Shown here piece by piece: positions 24,174 to 37,937 of a DNA stretch of 64,000 nt (the stretch's first letter is position 1; each line of letters starts with the position of its first letter). The position numbers were made by a program, and so were the translations under genes. Location: contig VZTG01002324.1 in assembly GCA_013397845.1 (NCBI GenBank), forward strand, positions 462,271 to 526,270, written 5' to 3'. Below the pieces are notes generated by a model, which ran no database searches, was not told the origin of the DNA, and saw only the letters and a program-made list of their open reading frames with translations. Source of the stretch: Melanocharis versteri. Its lineage: Eukaryota; Chordata; Aves; Passeriformes; Melanocharitidae.

Positions 24174-27100
24174 AAGTCCCCTCTTTTTAAAAAAAAAAAA
24201 AAAATTTGCAATTGAGTTATTACATTTTAACAAAACAAGTCAACTAAACATCACCTTTACAGACAAAATGCTATATCTTTTAATTAAATGTACATTAATT
24301 AATTACATTTGATTAAATATATCTTTTCCTCCCTATTGAACTTCAATATTTTTGCTGCAGCCATTTTGCAATTGTGCTAATGTGCTTCTTAACAGCATGT
24401 CATGGTAACAGTTTTGCTCCAGATCCTTGAAGAAGAGTCTTGTAAAACATAGAAGTTTTGATGCATATGGAAGATAATAAGTTATTTCCACCATGTGTAT
24501 GTGCTGGAAATCAGACTCAATCACCTGGCCAGTGCATTTTAAATTTGGCAATCTTTCCACCCAATTGAGATCAGCAGATTGTTAAACATTCATGGGTCAG
24601 GACTTTTTATTAGAAGACCCTGGTGTTATGTTCTTGCTTAAAACAATTCATCATTGCCCTTTCCATCTGAAGAACTTTAACCTTTTGAAAGTTAATTTAC
24701 TATATAATGTTTCATTTGATAGGCCCTGAACTGTCTGTTCACAAGTTACTTAACATTACATTTTTCCTACTCTTTAAGTTTCAAAATCATGGTTGATTTC
24801 CCTGAAATGAATAATTAATATAGTGAACCGTTCTGCTGGATAAATTAGGAAGGAAACAGAATAGCAAAATAGCCTTTTCCTTTCATATTTGGGGTAGAAA
24901 AGTGTTATTGCTAAAGGAGGGTATGAATAGATGCATAAATGTTCAACTCTTTCACAGACCATCAGTGGCTCTCTGGAGACATCCAGCCAAATTTAGTAAC
25001 AGGGCACACCGACTTTTTCATTCAGTACCATACAAGTGCCGTACATTGGAGCCAGGGTAATGTATTTTATCATGGTCATATTATCTACATGTAAACAAAA
25101 AAAAAATGCCCGGGTTTTGGTACAGATAAACATCCAAAATCTGAATTACAAGGGTTTGTGTAAAGAAAAATCCAAACCAAATACCTGACCTGATAAAGTG
25201 CATTATTCCTTCATTAACTTTTTAAAATCTTTCTTAGTTCTTCTGAGTTCTCCTAACATAAACTGAATTGCTATACTAAGTGATCACCACAAAAATTAAA
25301 AAGCAAAGCAACAAATAAGAGCAAAAAGAGAACATCTGCACTGCAAATGCTAACAGAAGCTAAGCATACAGCTTTCATAGTGAATTACGTTATAGTGGCT
25401 GATGACAACAGAAAGCATTGTAGTAATGCTTCAGCATGTTCCAGCGCAGATTTGCTGAAATCTCTACTTTCTCCTGAAAACCCCATCTTCTATTTCTACA
25501 TCCCAGAAGAAAAACACATATTCATGTTCAGAAATGGTATACAAACTTTCATTTAGCATACAAATACTTCAGTTGAATTAAAACAGAAGCAGGAACAGCA
25601 AATTTTACATCAGAAGATGGAAGATGTATATTTTTTGATATATTGGAATCACCTTCCTTACCAGAATGTCAAAGATTCCTTTAAAAGCAAATATCCAGCA
25701 CACATCACTTTTCTTAGATTTAGTGAATTCCACCTTGCTCCTACAAATTCCACAAGAAATTTCTGTGCCCTTTTTCTGGACTAAGTATCAGAGTTTCTCA
25801 GAGGAGTAAAAAACTGCACTTCTCTTTATTCTAAGCTAATAACAGCTCCTGAATGAGTCTCTGCCATAATTTAAGAAGCCTAAGGGTGCAATTATACAAA
25901 TGAATTATTGAAAGGTAATTTTACTCTATTTTGGCCATTCTGTTCAAAGCCTACATATTTATGCTCATTCTCCGAGGTAACTGATTTGGAAAATATAAAT
26001 GTAAAGTATTATGCAACAAATGATGGTGCCCTACTTACGAGATTATTAATATTTTCTTTCTTACATTAAAAAGAAAAAAGTAAAGAATATTAATTTCAAA
26101 ATTAGTAGGAGAAACTTCTCATTAAGAAAAAACAATCCCTTTAAAAAACCACTCTTCCCTGACATCGCATTACCAAAAATTGTAAGCTAATGTTTTAAAT
26201 TTTCTTTTTATTGTTTGCCTCTGAGTTCTGAGCCTTGCAGGGCTTTTCATGATCACCTTTCATAATCAAGAAAGAGAAGATATTTTCTCCATATGAATTC
26301 TGAAATAAGCATGGGCTCATATAGCTCCAATTTAATTGCAGCTGTAGTGATACTTCTGATTAAAAGTCCCAGACCATGCAGGGGAAAAACTGTGAATGTT
26401 TCAATGCAAGGGACATCCTCAAGAAGAAATCTCAGTGACCTGAGAGTGCATTTTTCACTGAATATGATCTTATTAGTCCAGTGTTTCTTCAGTTTTTCTA
26501 CATTAGGAACTATCTAGCACGTTCTAAGTAGAATTCTTTCTTTCTTTTTGTTATTGCAAAGGCATAGTTGCTGTGATAGATAGCAACAGAAAAGTGCATT
26601 TGAAAAATCAATAAGAGCAAAGGTGTGAAGGAGCTTGTTCTTTGTCACTGCAGTTTGGTTACTAAGATGAACAAAAAACTTACAGAACAAAGATATACGA
26701 AAAGCTGATCAGAAAATCAAAGGCAAGCCTTTTCAAGGAATATCTTCTCTACAAAATTAAGAGTTTTCTGGTGAATAAATAAAAAAACAAAAAAAATTCC
26801 CTTTGACCTTTGGATAAAAAAATAAAAGTTATGGTCTTCAATTAATAGAGTGCTACATCCTGTGAGTTGCAATTATAATTCTGAGCAATTTTCCCCCTTT
26901 CTGTGTGCCAAAGTTCCTTGTTAGATTATATGTGGTTTTCTCATGGCTTCCCTTTGAAGGTTACGGTCGCTTCATGATGCTGATGCACGAGGAGAGTTCA
27001 AGCCTCAAGAAGGAGCCTCATGGCCTATAGAGAGTAATGAGAACATCCTTACCTAATTATTCACCTTCTTCAACCTGACGGTTTGTCTGTTCTGATGTTC

Positions 27101-29693
27101 ACTTCTGAAATATTCCTGAATCTATCAGCAATAAAACCCTTCATATTCTCTGAAATACTTCAGGTGGGTGAGACAAATGTGTTTAGCTTTGTATTGTAAA
27201 CAGATAGTAATATATTGACAGTATTTTTAGTCCATCTTTACACGTTATAAAATTTTAAAACCGATACTGCTCTCCTCACGGCAATGTCACCTGTGATGCA
27301 GCTTTGTATCAAAATAACAAAAAAACCTTCCAGTATCAGTAGTACAGACGGTAAACAATCACTATTTCCAATTCACAGCTGTCTACTTAATTTTAGTCTT
27401 CAAAAGCAAACAGAAAAGTAAAATGTGACATGTTTTGCTGAGATTTCAACAATACACATCTAACTGTCTTTTTTACTTAAAATTATTCCTTACAAAAATA
27501 TATATGTCAACCATTAAAATTTATTATATGGTGGAGACAGTACTTTATCATTATGGTTGAAAGGCAAAGTTTTGAATTTCTTGGGTTTGTGACTATTCTA
27601 ATGTATTACCTTTCATAACATTGGGTTTTATTAAAGCCCACAAGCCCACACAAACCCCAAAAGCCTTAAATACAGAAATGCCAGTTGTATATACTGTATG
27701 AAACATGTTCAGGGCAGCTGTGTCTGCAACAAAGTGGATAAGTTACGATTTTGAGACCTTACTCTGCCTGTTATATAGTGTAGCTTATGCCCCGGAATGC
27801 TGTACCAGCCTGAGCCTGAAACCAGCTGTTTATCAACTGGTAATGCGAGGAACATTGTTTAATTGACCAAACAGAGTTTTTTGCATTGTATGCTCACAGT
27901 AAAATGTGAACCAGCCGCTGCAACACTCACGATGGTGCCACCAATACACCTAGAAAAACAATTCAACACAAGAGGATAGAATGGAAAAGGAAAAGGAAAT
28001 GTTCAGCGGAACAGTGTATGCAGGACTAACAAAGCAAGTGAGCTACTGAAATGTCATACTCTCAGGAAAAGCACCTCTATTTGCCCACAGAGACTATCAT
28101 TATTGTTACTCTGGCTGCACAGATCAACCAATTCTACATGTTAGAGGCATTCTTTAGCCTCATGGCCTCTCCTTGCTCTCAGCAAAGATGGCTGAATTGA
28201 CTTCTGCCCTTAAAGGTTGCTAAATCCCCAAATCATCATGAATCAGAGCTCTTAGACACGGTAGTTCATAGATCAATATATTAACACAGACTAAAATCAA
28301 TGGTGGTTTGCATTAATATGCTAAATTGTGAATCACAGCACTTTAGGACCAGACCCACAGCCAGTTTTGGGACTTGTAAGTGACACTCAATGGATGTGAT
28401 GGACAGCTGGAGGTGACAACCTCTTAAATTGTCCTAGCTTGGACTCGTAAAGCTTGTCAAAGAGAAATCATTAAAAAGAAATACCCTGACCTTCTCTATT
28501 TCCGAGTCTAGCTTTCTACACTTCTGCTCCTAGAAAAGAGGAACTTTTATTCATAGTTGGTGTCATGGTAAAGATAATCTCCCTTTTCTCCATATTTTTC
28601 TCTGTTAAACTGCAAATAAACAGCCAGTATTTTTTCCTTGTCCATTGTTCAAGCCTTGTCATTTTGCTTAGCTAATCACCGTATCAGTATCTCTCACCTT
28701 CTGTATTAAATTGTCGCCTCTTGACTTGTCATAATCTGAACAACATAAAAATAGAAGTGAAAAACCTAGAAGTTTTCAACTCAGCAGTTTTTAGTACATG
28801 AAAGTTACAGCAGTATCACTGATTATGCTAATATTTGGAGTTCAGTTTTGATTCAATATTCTGTAACTTGGAAAAGTAGACATGAGTTGATAAAAAAGAG
28901 CTAAAATATATATTTCGCATGAGTGTCTGTAAAATTCTTTCCCTTACAGAAATACTGGAAAAATACTATTAATTTTATACATAGAATATCTATTAAATTA
29001 ATACAAGGCAACAGGAGACCTAAATAGCTAACTTTTCTGTCATATAGTTGCCCAACAGAATGAGCTAATTACAGTAGCCTTTCCTTTGTTTATGGAAAAA
29101 TATGAGGTTTGGGTTTTTCCATTTGTTTGTTCCTATTTCAATACAGTTGTGGAGGACACAAAGTGTTTAAAGTAGGAAGCAGAACTGAGCATGTCCACGA
29201 TTGTTCATGTATTCAGGGTTCTTCAGGCTGGAACCACAAAAGAATTTTCTTCCAGGCTGAGCTGCAAGAATTTAAAAATATTTTTGGTTTCTCTCATAGT
29301 CTGAAGGGATATTGGTGCACTTCACAGGCTCTCCTGACAGCTTAGTCTAACAAATTCCTCTTGCTGCTCCATCAGTCTATGGCCTCAGTGATGCTCTTCA
29401 TCTATTTTATGGCTACTCCATAGTTTTGGTAGGTTTATTTGCACTCCAGTTGGCTATAGAGTTTCTGTGCCTGTACTGCAGCAGGAGTACACGGGGAAGC
29501 AGCAAACCCCCAGCTCCTGCAGGCTTCAAATCAACATACATGGAACATAAACAATCTTCCCATGCAGAATGGCCTTTGGTTTCTGAACAGCAAAAACCAC
29601 ATAAGCTGCCTGTTCATGTGCTTCAGGTTGTCACAGGTTCTCGCACCATTTTCCAAGTAATATTTTGGGCAAGACTGACTACAGTGCTGTGTA
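24174..29693. other. Long unique AT-rich non-coding stretch
   Basis: No gene, RNA or recognisable mobile element in about 5.5 kb. A 16-A run is at 24189-24204. A moderately GC-richer patch at about 27770-27960 and another at 26935-27060 look less degenerate than their surroundings, but carry nothing I can identify. Frames are at most about 90 codons. Confidence 0.55.
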
Positions 29694-29790
29694 AATCATA
29701 GAATCATAGAATGGTAAAGATAAAGTGGTTGCAACCTCCTGCCAATGACCTTCCACTAGAGCAGGTTGGTCACGGCCCCATCTAACTAAT
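29694..29790 (-). mobile_element. CR1 LINE 3' end, antisense to + strand
   Basis: Opens with 'aaatcatagaatcataga', two intact CR1 terminal repeats in antisense. It continues with 'cttccactagagcaggttgg' and 'tcacggccccatctaac', ending near 29790. Only about 100 bp remain, and the block just after the repeats is altered (the expected 'ttgggttggaaggg' is replaced by 'taaagataaagtgg'). Confidence 0.85.
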
Positions 29791-31370
29791 CATCAAAGAC
29801 CATCTACACATACGATTCATTCTAGAGAAAGTCAGTGATATAAACGTAAAAATATCTGTGTGAATACAACATAACTGGGTTAATGGGAAGAAATCCAGAC
29901 CTTTTACTCCCCTCTTACTTATAAATCATTTAGCATTTGAGAAAATGGAACTGCAGCTGTGTTCTTGCACCTACCTTTCTACACTGAAATCCTTTAGTGG
30001 TCTCTGACAATTTTTACAGCTCCTCATCCTATTTCAATAAGTCACTTTCATATTCTCTACTTCCCAGATACTGCTGGGCATTACCTCTTGTTTTTTTTTT
30101 GTCTGCTCTGCTTCTCCCTGCAATGATCTACAGCATTTCATTGTACCTTGAAGATTTTACCTGAAGGGGACACATCCTTCCCGCCTGCATGTTGCATTGC
30201 TTCCAAAACACAGACACAGCTCAGACAGTCTAGGGGGGAAAAAAAAAAAGTTTACAAACTTTGTAAGATAAGGCACAGAAAAGAACATATGGCACAGCCT
30301 GAGCTGGGCCAAAATGCAAGTGCTATAGTGCCGCAATTGGGATAAAGGAACTGGAAGTATGAGTGAAAGGAGGAGGACTATACTTTTAAGATAGAAGAGA
30401 CATGTATGTCTAACCAGACTCTAGCTCTCGAGCTACAAAGAACCAGACAGGATGCCAGAATACAACTTCATTTCATGTCAACATGGCAACAGTGATAAAA
30501 ATACCAATACTGAGACTAAGGATTCTTTTTGAAGCAAAGACCTGGCATCGGAAACTTTTTTGTTTGCTGGAAGTCTGTTCAGGCAGTACATAAATCATTC
30601 AGACTCCTTTAACCCTCTTCCATCTCCACTGACTGCTAGAGAGCAGGAAGTTTCCCAGTGCCACAAGGGCACAGAATGCTAAATAATTGCTACCTTGCTT
30701 TCATGCTGCAAGTCCAGCCATACATGTGCTGTTACAGACCAGCTCTGCCTGTTCCATAAGGGGTGGGTATGATGACCTCGACTCTATTCTGACTCCAATT
30801 TCCACAAGCTGCTTGTTAGTCTCTTACCAGTTGCTCAAAATTGTAACCAGTGCTCTGAATAAAGATGCCTTCTTCACTCTACCATTTTCCTGGCTAAAAT
30901 GAAGCACCCTGCATACCCCCCACCTTTGCCACCATCACCTCATACACACACTTTTCATAAGCAATGTAGGAATCTGTGACTGTTCACAGGGGAAAGTCAG
31001 GTCACTTTTGCTAACCTCAGTGTCGCCTTCATTATCTGCCTTGCCACATCCCCTACTCCTTACAAACAGTATACGCATGCACACAAAAAGAAACACAAAA
31101 CATTGTAGGTTTTGAGCATTTGATATGATATGATAAAAATAAAAAGGCAAGCAAAATGAAGATAAGGAATAGAATTAAGAAAAAATTCAGAAACACTTAA
31201 GGTGTGCACAATGGCATTGCTAAAGTGTCTTCAATTTTGTAAAATCTGTGAAATTCTTTTGTAAAACCAAAAAAGTTTAGTTTAGTGGGGGGTTTATTTT
31301 TTTATTTATTTATGACCAGTACATATATTTAAAATGCTTTTTGTAATGTAAGCATAACTTCTAGGGGTCA
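29791..31370. other. Unique non-coding sequence
   Basis: No gene or recognisable repeat beyond short A or T runs (a T run at about 30091-30101 and an A run at 30238-30249). Frames are at most about 70 codons. Confidence 0.6.
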
Positions 31371-31460
31371 GGTTTTTTTGGTTGTTTTTTTTTGTTTTGT
31401 TTTATTTTGTTTTGTTTTATTTTGTTTTGTTTTATTTTGTTTTGGTTTTGGTTTTTTTTC
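31371..31460. repeat. (TTTTG)n with a 15-bp TTTTGTTTTGTTTTA higher-order period
   Basis: A T-rich tract in which the units TTTTG, TTTTG and TTTTA alternate regularly, so the 15-bp compound unit repeats about three times between 31390 and 31437. Less regular T/G sequence lies on both sides. It is similar in wording to the tract at the very start of the window. Confidence 0.9.
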
Positions 31461-34400
31461 CAGCAAGGCTCTTATCAACATAATTTCTCATTCGTACCGA
31501 GGCATATAATAGTAATTTCCAAAGCATAAACAGGCAGCTAGCCACAAATGCAAATTACTGGAAACCATTACCCCTTTTCCCTTAAAAGCCTGAAATGAAC
31601 AACACAGCATGACACAGTGGTGTCTGAGCCCACTGCTGACAACTCCAACTGGAATTTTAGAGAAAGACAGTGTACTAGCCATAATACCACATGAAAAGAC
31701 CCACATTTTGCTGCTTGTTTAGTAGGCAGGCATAGTCTTCTAGACAGTAAGAAAAACATGTTATTTTAGTGAACATCATGAATACGTACCCTTACAAGAC
31801 TCTACTTGCCTTTCTCCTATAGGTATATGGGATTTGCTCCCATGGATTAGTGCAGGGCTGCCTGAAGAACACTAGATGTAATTACCAACCTGACCTCATC
31901 AGAAACTGTATTTCCTTTCTCTCTCAACTTGTGCCCCCCTAATATTGTTAATTAGATACTTGGCCTCATGCAGCCTTCTCAGTGATAAATGTAATGCAGT
32001 GCAGCAGCCAAACAGCATAAAGACCACATCTACCAGCTCTGTGGGCAAAGCTTTGTGGATAAAAATGAAAAAAAGGATTCACTGGCTTCAGGAAAGACAC
32101 TCTTAAAACAGCAATGCAAACCATACGTCATGGAAACAAAAAACCAGTCAAAACCAACCCAAACGAAATATCTTCATGTCCTCACACCAAAAAAAAAGAA
32201 AACCAAAGGAGAAAACACCCTCTTATTTACTACTTCTGACGCTAAACAGTGCAACAGGACTTCAGCAGGTGGGTTTTTTTAACGCTCTCTCCCCAGACTA
32301 CAAATTCTCCCCAGTGAATATAGCTCAGAATGGAAAGAGACGAGGAATCCTATACTGCCACAACTAACAGACGTCGTTCAGCCTATGCCAAAGCCACCAC
32401 TTGATTTATACATTGAGTTAAAGGCCTTTAGGGTCAATTCATGTGCCAAGATACACTTAAAACCAGCAGGGCTGCTGGTAGTAAGCCTTTCTAGACACTG
32501 CGATATTCTGTTCTCTTTAGGTAATGCCTCAATCCCAAATGTCAGCATGAACATCGTGACACTGTAACCTAGACAGACCTAGTAAGAGAAGCTGTCCTGT
32601 TGAATGTCCTCATAATGAGTGACTGACTCCTTGTCACCCTCATTCTTACATCTCATTGAGTTTATTTCATTCCATTTTATGTTGTTGGTCTTTTTTTTTT
32701 TCTCCATTTTTACTTTTTCCACTGATTCCACTTTAAAACCACAAAATCCTAAGAGCTCCTACGAAGCACTATACTTCCAAGTCAGCCAGATAGATCAATG
32801 TAATAAACATGGAGCCTCAGACTTCGTTATTCAGACATCAAAGTAAATTTGGTCTCAAGCACAGGATGCCAATGAATTAATTCCAGGGTATTAGAAGCTA
32901 ATTGTGCACACACTGAAATATCTGCGTACAAACAGAAAACAGACATAAGCAGATCTGGTTTAAGATCAGTTTGTCTTCCTTACTACTTCAAATGTTCTTA
33001 TGGGCCATCAGGTCTTAGAATCTAACACTAAAATATTTGAGGTTAAACAAGATTATCTTTAAAAATGTCTTGTTCTCTTTCTTGTCAGCAGAGGCACACT
33101 GTTCCCTATTCCATGTAAATTTGAATCTGTTTTAGAACATCTGTGATATAAATCATATTTCAGTGCTAAGAAGATACTATTCTTTTTATAGTCATTTAAT
33201 ACTGAGGTTCGCTCAATTTTCCATGTCTAAAGGGACTTCTACTAAGAAAAATGACAATGTTAAGAAGTTGAACAGAGCTTTTCAAAGTTTTATCTCATGT
33301 ACATATTTTTAAGTTCTCTTACAACACCTACTGATTTCAACAGGAATGTTCCCAACACCTTACCTTAAACATGAGCAGTCACTTGCAGAAGGAGGCCCCT
33401 GAATGATAGTCTATATTAGCAATGCTGTGCATTGCAATAATCAAATTTTCAATGTAAATTTCCCCCAGAAAAAGCAATATTCTCTCCATTAAGTCACAGC
33501 AAACAAAGTAAGTCTGATTCATTTTAGCCCTATTTTTAAAGCACTCCTTTAAGTATCTCCCTCAGGCAACAAAGAGTTTGCAAAGAGTTTTGGTGAAGCA
33601 GTAAAAAGATCTCACTTTTAATATTTCTTAAATCTTACTTCTTTATTTTTTTTTTTCAACTTCACAGCATTTTCAACACACAGAAGAAAGCAGATCAAAG
33701 TGGAATACTTGCTGTTTTCTCCCTGCCTTGATATATGCTAAATATAATATCCAGGATAGGACAAGATAATGGATTCAAGCAAAGAACAGGAGCATAGTGC
33801 CAGTTGTGTGCAGCTGCCTCAGAATACACAGAGTACTGTGGGAACTAAAGAATGACATTTGTTACTATTTTACCCTAAATATTTTATTTGCAATTCAGGA
33901 CTACACTGACACAAAGAACTGCATTTGGTTTTAAATTTCTAACATGAAATTATAACTCTTCAAGGTAATTGTAGGTCAGTCATATTTCTCTTAGGTTCAC
34001 AGACAAGGCATTTATGTGTATTAAAAAAGAGTTATTTCACTTATTATGGCAAATAGATAAATGAAAAAATCATGCTAATTTCAACACTGGAGAAGTTTAA
34101 AAAAAGGTTATTACTTCTTTACATCAAGTCTGAGTCACCTATAAATGCCTATTCATATTTTAAGGGTATATATTTTATAGGTGGACACAAGATTTTTCTA
34201 CTTCATTTTGGAACTTAGGTAACAGAAATATACTCAGCTTTGGGTTAATCTTTGCTTCCTGCTCATGAATCTCTGTAAAACCGAAATAAGATTTTAATGA
34301 TTAACAAATAATAACAGGGAGACTGTAGTATTTAATTTTCTTCCTTTTGAGTGGTCTAAACAAAGAAATAAATGTTCAAAATGTTTTCATGTAAGATGCA

Positions 34401-35840
34401 TGGGTCCTTTTTCTACAATACCCAAAAGAAATTCAAGAAATAACGTCACTCCTGTGAAAAGCATAAATCCATAACAAACAATCCTTTTGGAATTTTGCCA
34501 TGAGTCAGAGAAAAACCCAGGTTAATAAAAATTTAGTCTCACTCTGAAAGCAGACCATCATATACGCAGCTATGAAATTTAAATGGCTTTATATTTGCTT
34601 CAATATGTTTAAAGTTGACAAATGTGTTGCTCTTTCTCATGAAGACTAATTTTTTCTATCCTTTTCTATCCTGGCTTTTATTAACATAAATACAAATATT
34701 AATCATACACAAATAGCGCAATTACTTTTGCTTTTGGAGCCCAAATTGTTCCTAAAGTACCTTTAATCCTTTTACTAAATACAAATATAAACAAGTTTTA
34801 ACACACGACAGAGCTTTTTTTTCAGAAGCTTAAGACAACATAAAGGAATTAAGAAGATGCAGATGCTCTGATGTCAAAAAAGTATTTCTATAAACAATTC
34901 ATGGAAGCCAGAACTTGATTATAAGCATCTGCAATGTGACAACCAAAAAATAGCTGTACACATTTTTTAGTGTGTAGGGACATGTTAATTGACAGTAGAT
35001 GGAACAAGTTTATAGGCCCATCAAGCCACATAAAGGAAAGTATCTAAATTCTAAGCTTCCTTTCTCTTGGATATAATTTTCACAACAGAGGGATGAAATA
35101 TTCCCAATTATATAAAGGAAATTATCTCTCCTATCTTCCATGCAAGATACACTAGCCCTTTCAAAATGTTTTTGTTTGTTAGTTTCTTTCTGTGAGAAAG
35201 AGAAGGAAAAAATCCAACAAATACAATACTACAGAAACCCCAGAAATTTCTTCTTGCCATTATTGAGCAAGAATCTTATTTGATCATGAAAACTAACTTT
35301 TCTTTTTTCTGGGTTTACCTTATTTTTTCTGATGCTTATCCATCTTGCTTTTATTCTTTTATTCTTTTCTGTCCTCGCTTTTATTCTTTTGCAAATATCA
35401 GGCATTTGCAACGACTAAAATTTTCCATCCAAGTTAAAACATCTGCATGTTTTTTCTCCTCTCTTTTTCCTGCTTAGATAGTGGACAACCTAAAGCAGTT
35501 GAGCTAAGACAAAGCTTTTATCTAATCAAAAACTCACAGCCCCAGGTATTCTTTCATAACCCGGATTCATTGGCTCTGATTCATCTGTAGTTCTCAAACC
35601 CAGAGGCTACAGAATAATAGGAGTTATGAGAGTTGCTTAAGGAAAAAAACCTTCTAGGAGTTAAGTCTAGTTGTCAATATTGAAGAGATAATCTAATAAT
35701 CTATGGTCCCACAGAGATTCATATTTTCATTTAACTTGGCTAATTAGACCTACAACTCTAAGGATCTGCAAATACCCTTTAATGCTATTGATGGTAGAAA
35801 TCTGACTGAAAGTAAAGCTGTGACTTTAGTCTGTGGGAGA
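31461..35840. other. Unique AT-rich non-coding sequence
   Basis: No gene or recognisable transposon in 4.4 kb. T-rich patches occur at 32689-32703 and 33643-33657. A short CTTTTATTCTTTTATTC-type repeat lies at about 35347-35393, and a ttttctatcc duplication is near 34652-34671. Confidence 0.6.
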
Positions 35841-36511
35841 TTTAGATCATCTCTTTGTCTTCTAAATACTTAATGACAAAAACTAAGTCCTTTGAGGAAG
35901 TGACTTCTAGATCTTGTAAAATAACATCAAAACTGGTCTCTCTTTAGGTCCCTTACAAAAGAGTCCAACAAAACTTCAAAGATAAAGCTTAATATAAAAA
36001 TTTATTCAAAGATCAGGAAGCTGACAAAAGAATCTATTGATGGAGTATTAAACAAAAATAAAAATTGGTACTGTCTTGATAGTGGCCTTTAAAATTCCTC
36101 TTAAATATACATTCCAAGCAAGGAGGAATACAGTTTACACTCATGAGGTTTTGGTGACAAGAGTTTTGCACTCATTTGGGCACCTTTCTTTCAAAACTGT
36201 TAAATAAACAACTTATATTAATTTCTCTCATTTCAACTTTAGAATAGAGTAAAAAAGAGTAGAGTAGAATAGAATTGAGCATTTCAGTTGGAATGGACCT
36301 ACAAGGACGATCAAGTCCAACTGCCTGATCAATTCAGGTCTGACCAAGAGTTAAAGCATGTTATTAAGGGCATTGTACAAACGCTTCTTAAACATCAACA
36401 GGCTTGGGGCGTTGACCACCTACCTAGGGAGCCCGTTCCTATGTCTGACCAGCCTGTCGCTAAAGGAATGCTTCCAAATGTCAGGTGTAAACCTCCCCTG
36501 GCACAGCTCGG
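35841..36511. repeat. Duplicated locus, copy A (contig end; probable assembly redundancy)
   Basis: This 671-bp block is found again at 37938-38608 (constant offset 2097). Its second part, 36124-36511, is also found at 36513-36900 (offset 389) with no difference that I can find. It stops abruptly at 36511 and is followed by a single N. The preceding sequence (up to 35840) is unique. This is the behaviour of a contig whose end overlaps the next contig but was not merged. Confidence 0.95.
36241..36511 (-). mobile_element. CR1 LINE 3' part, copy A (cut by N)
   Basis: The antisense CR1 3' end begins at agaatagagtaaaaaagagt; in sense this is a tail of ATTCTATTCTACTC-type repeats. It then reads 'cagttggaatggaccta', 'atcaagtccaactgcctgat' and 'gcttggggcgttgaccacct', an avian CR1 subfamily with an ATTCTATTCT tail rather than ATTCTATG. 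It is cut off at the N at 36512. The complete versions are in copies B and C. Confidence 0.9.
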
Positions 36512-36512
36512 N
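36512..36512. other. Single-N join between overlapping contigs
   Basis: One unknown base separates copy A from a restart of the same sequence. A one-base gap with a 388-bp repeat on both sides is a typical scaffolding join of overlapping contigs. Confidence 0.95.
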
Positions 36513-37936
36513 AGGAATACAGTTTACACTCATGAGGTTTTGGTGACAAGAGTTTTGCACTCATTTGGGCACCTTTCTTTCAAAACTGTTAAATAAACAA
36601 CTTATATTAATTTCTCTCATTTCAACTTTAGAATAGAGTAAAAAAGAGTAGAGTAGAATAGAATTGAGCATTTCAGTTGGAATGGACCTACAAGGACGAT
36701 CAAGTCCAACTGCCTGATCAATTCAGGTCTGACCAAGAGTTAAAGCATGTTATTAAGGGCATTGTACAAACGCTTCTTAAACATCAACAGGCTTGGGGCG
36801 TTGACCACCTACCTAGGGAGCCCGTTCCTATGTCTGACCAGCCTGTCGCTAAAGGAATGCTTCCAAATGTCAGGTGTAAACCTCCCCTGGCACAGCTCGG
36901 GACTGCTCCCTTGTGTCCTTCCTATCACTGGATAACACGAAGAAGAGCTCAGCACCTCCCCCTACAGGTCCCCTCCTCAGGAAGCTGCAGAGAAGAGAGC
37001 AGTGAGGTCTCCCTTCAGTCTGCTTTAATCCAAACTAGACAAACCCAAAGTCCTCACTTGTTCCTCACTGGACGTTCCTGCCAGCCCCTGAGGACTCCTT
37101 GATACTGACTGCTGGCCCCAATAGGTCTATCAGGAGATCAGGTGGGAATTCTGTTCCTTCCTCCTTGGTTTCCCCCACTTGCAGTCACCAGACACTCCCT
37201 TCAATCATAACTAAACTGAATGGCTGCCTGCAAAGCCTTAACACCACTGTTATTTTACCCACGTTCGCTCCCCTGGATGCAGACTTGCCAAAAGCTGGCC
37301 TGGTCAATCAAAGAGTTTCAGAATAACTGCCTGCTTTCTCATGTTGCTTTAAATTTTAAAAACCACCAAGGACTACTTGCCAAAATGGATCCATATGGAG
37401 TTAAGTGGGATTTGCAGTATGTGTGGGCAGTAGTTAAAGGAATAGGGGAAAAAAAATCACAACTGATTTGCTAATGATTTTTCTTGGAAGCAACAGAAAA
37501 CATTGTCTTCTATAAGTAGCTGAGAGGATTATGCCAAGTGTGAATGCTACAGTTACTCAGCATTAGAAGAAACAGAAATGTTGATCCCATTTTCAAGTCA
37601 GAATCTCAAGCTATGCTTGAAAAGGAAGTAGTGATCAATATTTTCAATGAAACATAATTGCAACATTATTTGTTATGTAAAACTCCAAACTTTAGGAACA
37701 AACATCTATCTACATATATATACTAAATTAGTACTAAATGAGGAAGTTTGGTAAATACATAACATACAGCAGTTTCATTCTTTCAGCAACCAGCATCAGT
37801 AAGAAGAAATAGTATTTGAAGAATACTGAATGTGAACAGTCAACTAAGAAGGTGCATCTTCTATACAATGCCAAGTAACAGTAGTGCTCATTGGCCCTGT
37901 TTACAGAAGTGTTATCTATGTCCCAGGTATGTTAGG
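36513..37936. repeat. Duplicated locus, copy B (probable assembly redundancy)
   Basis: A 1424-bp block bounded by single Ns on both sides. Its first 388 bp repeat the end of copy A, and the whole block reappears at 38221-39644 (offset 1708). Against copy C I find only four differences, all transitions, at 36706, 36718, 37028 and 37047. It looks like an unplaced overlapping contig or alternative haplotype inserted in the scaffold. Confidence 0.95.
36630..37130 (-). mobile_element. CR1 LINE 3' part, copy B
   Basis: The same insertion as in copies A and C, here about 500 bp. From the tail at 36630 it runs through the antisense C-terminal ORF2 wording (gcccgttcctatgtctgacc, aaggaatgcttccaaatgtc, cacagctcgggactgctccc). 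It continues to about 37130, where CR1 likeness fades. The 141-codon + frame from 36677 to 37102 and the overlapping frames lie inside this antisense CR1 and are not genes. Confidence 0.85.
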
Positions 37937-37937
37937 N
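37937..37937. other. Single-N join between overlapping contigs
   Basis: One unknown base between copy B and the restart of the same locus in copy C. Confidence 0.95.

Noticed and set aside
24174..24204. The A16 run after the CR1 copy as a retroposon poly-A tail
   Set aside because: CR1 ends in short tandem repeats, not poly-A, and 15 bp of unrelated sequence separates the two.
36288..36596. A 102-codon frame running across the N at 36512
   Set aside because: It crosses an assembly join and lies in antisense CR1, so it is not real.
36677..37102. A 141-codon + frame, with a near-identical one at 38385-38810 that might suggest a duplicated gene
   Set aside because: Both lie antisense in a CR1 3' fragment, and the duplication coincides with single-N contig joins.
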